Assembly (NCBI GenBank): GCA_910579325.1
Contig: CAJTTU010000106.1
Coordinates: 1-11,555, forward strand
DNA length: 11,555 nt
Direction: 5' to 3'
DNA from: an uncultured Lachnospiraceae bacterium
Lineage (GTDB): Bacteria > Bacillota > Clostridia > Lachnospirales > Lachnospiraceae
Below are positions 7,609 through 11,555 of the stretch, in pieces (position 1 is the first letter of the stretch; each line of letters opens with the position of its first letter). The position numbers were made by a program, and so were the translations under genes. The notes under the pieces are model-generated. The model made no database searches and was not told the origin of the DNA. It saw nothing but the letters and a program-made list of their open reading frames with translations.

Positions 7609-9204
7609 ATGTCGGAAGTGTCATATGCGATACAGAATTTAAACAGTACGATCAACCAGTTTGAATCGAATGTCGATATACATGTCAATGATATCCGTCA
7701 GTCGAGTACGAATGTGGAGAAGGCCACACAGAGTATCTATGCGCAGATATCAAAATTTCGGGAGGATATGGAGCACGGTGAGCAAAAGCAGCTGGCCCAT
7801 GAGAACATTATCCGGATCGACCAGATCATCAAGGAGCAGTTTGCCAATTATGAGACCATCCGTCGTACCGTAATGGGCGTGGTCCGTGATTTTGATATCA
7901 ATCTGGTGCGCAACAGCACCATCCAGGAGCTGTCGGAGGAGCTGTGGATGACCAGCTCCCGGTATTGGCTGTCCTATGCGCTGATCGCCATCACCGCGTG
8001 GGTGAACAATTATCCGGAGGTAGCGAAAAGCGCGCTGGCCGAGTGCGGCCGCAAGGACGGGATTAAGACCACATTGTTTTTCTGCCTGCTGAACCTGCGT
8101 TTCGAGCGTATGGAGGTGGCGAAGCGATGGTTTTATGAGTATTTGAAGACACTGGACCCTGCCATGCTGCAGCAGGAGACGGCGGTGATGTTGCAGGCAT
8201 TTTTAGACGGCATTTTTGGAAAGGACAGGGAGCTGGAGCAGTCCGTGATCGACGTGATCGACCAGTGGATCTCCATTATCAACGAGGAGGAGGAAATCTG
8301 CGACGAGCTGGTCGCCGCCTATCAGACCTATCTGAATAATACTAACCCTCATAAAAGCTTTGACTATGTGTCGATTCTGCAGTATTGCGTGAATTCTGGC
8401 GAGCTGTCCCAGTCTTATCTGGAGGTGTCCAAGTACGATGTGATCCTGGAGCTGTTGAAGGAGCTGAATGTGGAGGCCCTGGAGCAGAATGATGAAAATT
8501 ATAAGGAACGTGTGGACGCGGTTCTGATCAGTTTGATCTCCAACTTTGATGAGGAGGAGCGGGAGCTTAAGAATGAGCAGGAGTATTTCAATCTGATTGT
8601 CCGGAATGAGGGCGTGGTGGAGACTGCCGAGCGCCAGTTCCAGGCTGAGATGGAGCTGCAGAATGAACATTTTAATATTGGAAAGCAGATGATTACCTGG
8701 GCTATCTATGACGAGACTGCAAATTCCCGGGTCCGGAAATTTGCTTTTCAGAATACGAAATCCTGGTTTAAAAGCGCGCTGGACCGTTTTGCAATCCGGC
8801 TTCAGCAAAGCTTTCCCATCGAATATTCTCTGGCCATCGATAGCTGGACCGGTGTCAGCAATGGAAATGACCAGATGGAGATGACGGAGAACATGCGCAA
8901 TTTTTATGAAACCAACAAGTTTCAGAATATGTTCGTCAATACCCCGAATATGGCGGCTGCCATCATTCTGGTGGTATCGATTGCGCTGGTATTTATAACG
9001 CCATACTCTCTGGTGGCCACCGTGGTTGCGACGGTATTTCTGGGCTACCGGTGCTTCAAGGCGATGAAGGAATATCCGAAGCGGGTGGAGGCGGCGATGA
9101 CGGCGCTGCAGCAGACGCTGGCCGAGATCACGGAATTCCGGCAGTATTTTGAAGAGAACAGCAGGAAAAAAGATGATATTTTGTCTGAGACGGAATTTAT
9201 TTAA
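7609..9204 (+). CDS. Coiled-coil membrane-anchored helical protein, paralogue B
   Basis: 531 residues from ATG 7609. It matches paralogue A along most of its length: IRR near residue 75, then YWLSYALIAITAW, LLNLRFERMEVAKRW and MLQAFLDGIFG, and later a shared block ending NFYETNKFQNMF just before the membrane part. The order is the same: N-terminal helical/coiled-coil part (about 1-65), helical body, transmembrane hairpin (about 448-463 and 466-480), C-terminal coiled coil. Identity is low to moderate by eye, so the duplication is old and the two copies have probably specialised, perhaps as a hetero-oligomer. It begins four bases after paralogue A stops, so translation is very likely coupled. 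No enzymatic motif is seen, and the family is not recognised. Confidence 0.9.
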   Translation: MSEVSYAIQNLNSTINQFESNVDIHVNDIRQSSTNVEKATQSIYAQISKFREDMEHGEQKQLAHENIIRIDQIIKEQFANYETIRRTVMGVVRDFDINLVRNSTIQELSEELWMTSSRYWLSYALIAITAWVNNYPEVAKSALAECGRKDGIKTTLFFCLLNLRFERMEVAKRWFYEYLKTLDPAMLQQETAVMLQAFLDGIFGKDRELEQSVIDVIDQWISIINEEEEICDELVAAYQTYLNNTNPHKSFDYVSILQYCVNSGELSQSYLEVSKYDVILELLKELNVEALEQNDENYKERVDAVLISLISNFDEEERELKNEQEYFNLIVRNEGVVETAERQFQAEMELQNEHFNIGKQMITWAIYDETANSRVRKFAFQNTKSWFKSALDRFAIRLQQSFPIEYSLAIDSWTGVSNGNDQMEMTENMRNFYETNKFQNMFVNTPNMAAAIILVVSIALVFITPYSLVATVVATVFLGYRCFKAMKEYPKRVEAAMTALQQTLAEITEFRQYFEENSRKKDDILSETEFI

Positions 9205-9398
9205 TCAGTGTATCGGATGAAAATACATATGGCGCGGCAGGGAAAGAGCCGTCAGCAGAATACGATCGAATGGGCCGCCGGCACATTGTTCCGGAGATTT
9301 TGTGATGATTTTCCGGCATATGCTTGTTATTTTTGAAAAAAAAGTGCAAGCTGCCTGGCAGGTTCATATACATGTGTGAGCATAAAAGGAGAGAAAGT
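9205..9398 (+). other. Intergenic gap before the 65-aa gene, nothing decisive found
   Basis: These 194 bases lack a convincing gene. CCGGA/TCCGG arms around 9293-9314 could form a small hairpin, but no U-run follows. A run of A at 9336-9343 follows TTTTT at 9329-9334. An internal promoter is possible since the gap is larger than most in the series, but no good -35/-10 pair was found. Confidence 0.4.
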
Positions 9399-9596
9399 AT
9401 GAGCGAAGAGATGATGAATAACGAAGAGATGAACGGAGAAGAACTGGATTTTGAGACGATGATGGAGCAGCGGATTCAGGCGAATTTTGCCGAGGCAGGC
9501 AGGGCCGGGGCGGATGTATCCAGTGAGAGACTGAAGGAGATGAACAAAAAACTGCCCTCCTGGAGCTTGGAGCCTCCCTACAGCTTCTTAAGATGA
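9399..9596 (+). CDS. 65-aa acidic small protein, unknown function
   Basis: AAGGAG at 9386-9391, seven bases before ATG 9399, is a far better start than the upstream in-frame ATG at 9324, which would add a basic stretch without a ribosome binding site. The product is 65 residues, very acidic and methionine-rich at the start (MSEEMMNNEEMNGEELDF), helical in the middle, and ends in a hydrophobic proline-containing tail, LPSWSLEPPYSFLR. Such an acidic helix plus short terminal motif would suit a docking peptide or adaptor. Its stop codon overlaps the start of the next gene (ATGA, 9593-9596). A single protein split by a frameshift is an alternative, but there is no slippery heptamer or homopolymer at the junction. 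Not a known family to me. Confidence 0.7.
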   Translation: MSEEMMNNEEMNGEELDFETMMEQRIQANFAEAGRAGADVSSERLKEMNKKLPSWSLEPPYSFLR

Positions 9597-10072
9597 CGGG
9601 CCCGGGCGCAGCGGCTCCGCAAACCTATCAGCAGTGGCTGGAATGCTTTGAGATGCTGAGCACAGGTCCGGTATCCGGAGAGTATGTGGAAAGCTTAAAG
9701 CATGGCTCCTGTCCGGGAATCGAAAAAATGACGGCGAAATTTGATGAGCGTCTGCAGGAAACGGTGAACCGGATGATGAACAGGGCGACAAAGCACTGTA
9801 CGAGAAGTCTGAACGAAGCTTTGGAGGAGGGAGATTTCAGCTATATAGAGGTCATTTTGAGACGGTGCCGCAGGGAAATCGAGCACTGCAGATTTTACAG
9901 AGAGCTTCCTTTTTTGCAGGCCGAGTTCCGGGACCGGCTGGACATGCAGGTGGTGAAGGAAACAAATCGGTACTGGGACAGGCTGAAAGGGTATCTGGCA
10001 AAGCTGATTGAGGAAACGGAGAGCGCGGAATTATATGATCTGCTCTATTACATAAAACGGCTGAGCGCCTGA
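9593..10072 (+). CDS. 159-aa helical protein, unknown function, translationally coupled
   Basis: The ATG at 9593 overlaps the TGA of the 65-aa gene in a 4-base ATGA arrangement, typical of termination-reinitiation. No strong ribosome binding site lies close by, which fits coupling. The 159-residue product appears almost entirely helical, with many Arg/Glu pairs and four cysteines (residues 18, 40, 67 and 94) that do not form a CxxC ribbon. There is no signal peptide or transmembrane segment. Its first dozen residues (MTGPGAAAPQTY) look unstructured. It probably forms a complex with the preceding small protein, given the coupling. Family not recognised. Confidence 0.8.
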   Translation: MTGPGAAAPQTYQQWLECFEMLSTGPVSGEYVESLKHGSCPGIEKMTAKFDERLQETVNRMMNRATKHCTRSLNEALEEGDFSYIEVILRRCRREIEHCRFYRELPFLQAEFRDRLDMQVVKETNRYWDRLKGYLAKLIEETESAELYDLLYYIKRLSA

Positions 10073-10099
10073 CAAAAGGATGCCGCGCAAAAGGGCAAA

Positions 10100-10125
10100 G
10101 GCCTGGTTCCCGGCCTGCCAGGGCC
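10100..10125 (+). repeat. GC-rich imperfect hairpin after the 159-aa gene
   Basis: GGCCTGG (10100-10106) can pair with CCAGGGCC (10118-10125) with one bulged G and an 11-base loop. No U-run follows, so it is unlikely to be an efficient terminator. It may protect the upstream transcript's 3' end or reduce read-through into the ATPase gene. Confidence 0.35.
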
Positions 10126-10148
10126 AGATTTATAGAGATAACAGGAGC

Positions 10149-10261
10149 AACAGAGACGTATTGAAGTAACGGAGACATGCAGAAGCAACAGAGACATGCA
10201 GAAGCAACGGAGACATGTAGAAACAACAGAGATATGCAGGTACAACAGAGATAATAGAAAC
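10149..10261 (+). repeat. Six-copy 19-bp tandem repeat upstream of the AAA+ ATPase
   Basis: Units begin at 10149, 10168, 10187, 10206, 10225 and 10244. The consensus is AACRGAGAYATGCAGAAGC, the last copy being one base shorter and most divergent, and a half-matching AACAGGAGC precedes the array. The middle copies (10168-10224) are nearly identical. Nineteen is not a multiple of three and stops occur in the forward frames, so the array is non-coding on this strand. It ends 11 bases before the ATPase start codon. Confidence 0.85.
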
Positions 10262-10272
10262 AGGGAAAGCCG

Positions 10273-11555
10273 ATGGGAAATTACAGCAGTACGAAGGAAG
10301 AGGTCAGAAATCATCTGTTTGCCCGGGTTCCGCTGGTGATCGTGAAATCTTCGGAGCGGGAGCGGGTGAAGCGTATGATGCGGGAGCTGGCTTCCGAAAT
10401 GAAAATAACCATTTATTATTATACGGATGTGGAGCAGGTGGTTTCCCTGAATGGCAGCGCCAAAAAGGATGTGGAGCGGGACCCGCTGCTGTTTGCCCAG
10501 GATTTGTTCCGCCGGAACCGCGGTTCCACCTTTGTTATGGGGGACGCAAGGCGGCTGGGGGATGAAAACGCCTTTAGCAGGGAGATACTGGACACCTTAT
10601 ATCTGGGGATGGACACTGCCGGCACGATGGTTCTGGTGACGCCGGATTTTATATGGAACCGGCTGGCCCAGTTCGGCCTGCTGACCATTCTGGACTATCC
10701 GGATGCGCAGGAGCGGGAAATTCAGATTCGGAATTTTGTAAATCGATACGGAAAGCAATACCCGATTCAATGGAATGCCGATGAGATCCACCGGGCGGCC
10801 ATGCTGCTTCGGGGGTTTACCGAGGTGCAGATCGACAATGTGCTGGTGTCCCGGATGGTGGCAAACAAAGGCCTGGGCTCCGGGGATATGCAGGAGCTAA
10901 CCCGACAGAAAAGCAGGTTGTATGCCAGTGTGCCCTGTGTGGAGGAGGTAAAGGTCAGGAAAAACCTGGAATTGTCCGGCCTTTTGAATCTGCGGAAATG
11001 GGTGCGGGAGCGGCGGCAGCTGTTTTTCATATCGGATGATATTTTGGAGGAATATGGGCTGACCGCGCCCAAGGGGATTTTGCTGGCCGGAATTCCCGGA
11101 TGCGGAAAATCCTTTTCCGCCAGGATGGTCGCCGCAGAGTGGGGGCTGCCCCTCTTTCGCTTTGACATCGGCGCGATCTATGATAAATGGATGGGCGAGA
11201 GCGAGCGGAAGATGAACGATGCGCTGACCTTTATCGACAATATGGCCCCCTGTGTGGTCTGGATCGATGAGATAGAGAAGGCGCTGTCGGTGTCCGATTC
11301 CGGAAACGACACCGGAAAGCGGGTGCTGGGGCAGTTTTTATACTGGCTTCAGGAATCCGCCGCCAGGGTGTTTCTGGTGGCTACGGCCAATGATATCTCC
11401 GCATTGCCGGCGGAGCTGTTCAGGAAGGGGCGCTTTTCCGAAATATTTTTTCTGGATCTGCCTTCCGCGGCTGAGAGAAGGGATACCATATCGCAGTATT
11501 TATCCCGCTGTCTCCATATGGAGATAGGGTCGCAGGATATGGATAAGCTGGTGGA
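10273..11555 (+). CDS. Ycf46-class AAA+ ATPase (3' end beyond window)
   Basis: The frame is open from ATG 10273 to the right edge: 427 codons with no stop. An in-frame TAG at 10255-10257 and no nearer ATG set the start; the AGGG at 10262-10265 is a weak ribosome binding site. Residues about 1-170 form an N-terminal Rossmann-like domain as in Ycf46 proteins. The AAA+ core follows: Walker A GIPGCGKS (273-280), Walker B VVWIDE (Asp332, Glu333), sensor-1 Asn373 in TAND, and arginine-finger candidates Arg384 and Arg387 in FRKGRF. All needed ATPase residues seen so far are intact. AAA+ proteins form hexamers that remodel or unfold partners using ATP; the target here is unknown. It is the only clear motor enzyme of the cluster and so the likely energy source for the membrane and zinc-ribbon proteins upstream. 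Confidence 0.95.
   Translation, partial: MGNYSSTKEEVRNHLFARVPLVIVKSSERERVKRMMRELASEMKITIYYYTDVEQVVSLNGSAKKDVERDPLLFAQDLFRRNRGSTFVMGDARRLGDENAFSREILDTLYLGMDTAGTMVLVTPDFIWNRLAQFGLLTILDYPDAQEREIQIRNFVNRYGKQYPIQWNADEIHRAAMLLRGFTEVQIDNVLVSRMVANKGLGSGDMQELTRQKSRLYASVPCVEEVKVRKNLELSGLLNLRKWVRERRQLFFISDDILEEYGLTAPKGILLAGIPGCGKSFSARMVAAEWGLPLFRFDIGAIYDKWMGESERKMNDALTFIDNMAPCVVWIDEIEKALSVSDSGNDTGKRVLGQFLYWLQESAARVFLVATANDISALPAELFRKGRFSEIFFLDLPSAAERRDTISQYLSRCLHMEIGSQDMDKLV

Noticed and set aside
8203..8808. 201-aa open frame on the minus strand inside paralogue B
   Set aside because: Leu/Ile/Gln-rich composition arises from reverse reading of a helical coding frame; no ribosome site, and the plus-strand gene is supported by its paralogue.
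9217..9336. 39-codon open frame starting MKIHMARQGKS
   Set aside because: No ribosome binding site, no recognisable features; probably chance within the gap.
10149..10261. CRISPR array
   Set aside because: The units are contiguous with no unique spacers between them, are only 19 bp long and there are no cas genes; this is a tandem repeat.
9852..10314. Overlapping minus-strand frames rich in Cys, Ser, Leu and Val (124 and 88 aa)
   Set aside because: Their repetitive hydrophobic sequence simply translates the 19-bp tandem repeat backwards; because 19 is not a multiple of three the motif recurs in changing frames.

Overview
The window reads like a chromosome segment from an anaerobic Firmicute of the Clostridia, most likely a Lachnospiraceae-type organism. 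The reasons are mid-range G+C coding DNA, AT-rich intergenic gaps, strong AAGGAG/AGGAGG ribosome binding sites, and protein families common in that group: a leaderless intracellular subtilase, a PucR-like regulator N-terminus, and a YdjI-like SPFH/zinc-ribbon protein. This assignment is inferred from style and families, not from a marker gene.

Layout. Bases 1-196 (minus strand) hold the first 65 codons of a gene resembling PucR-family regulators. A divergent AT-rich gap (197-496) holds a palindrome, a direct repeat and what looks like a short gene broken by one missing A. A complete S8 subtilisin-like protease follows (497-1420, plus), closed by a perfect 16-bp hairpin terminator (1456-1494). 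A structured leader (about 1660-1725) then precedes a long same-direction gene series that runs off the right edge.

The series contains, in order: a YdjI-type SPFH protein with two C-terminal zinc ribbons (1768-2964); a four-helix membrane protein with a cytoplasmic tail (2991-3689); a 667-aa protein with an N-terminal zinc ribbon and a long helical body (3725-5728); two tandem paralogous coiled-coil proteins, each with a C-terminal transmembrane hairpin (5844-7604 and 7609-9204); a 65-aa acidic protein (9399-9596) overlapping a 159-aa helical protein by ATGA (9593-10072); and a Ycf46-class AAA+ ATPase (10273 to the edge, incomplete). Gaps inside the series carry a long inverted repeat (5758-5822) and a six-copy 19-bp tandem repeat (10149-10261) just before the ATPase start.

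Interpretation. An SPFH scaffold, several membrane-anchored coiled-coil proteins, zinc-ribbon proteins and an AAA+ motor suggest a membrane-associated assembly or remodelling machine. It is distantly reminiscent of the Bacillus PspA-YdjGHI membrane-stress module. The SPFH, zinc-ribbon, subtilase and AAA+ calls are firm. The common function is inference, and five of the proteins belong to no family I can name.
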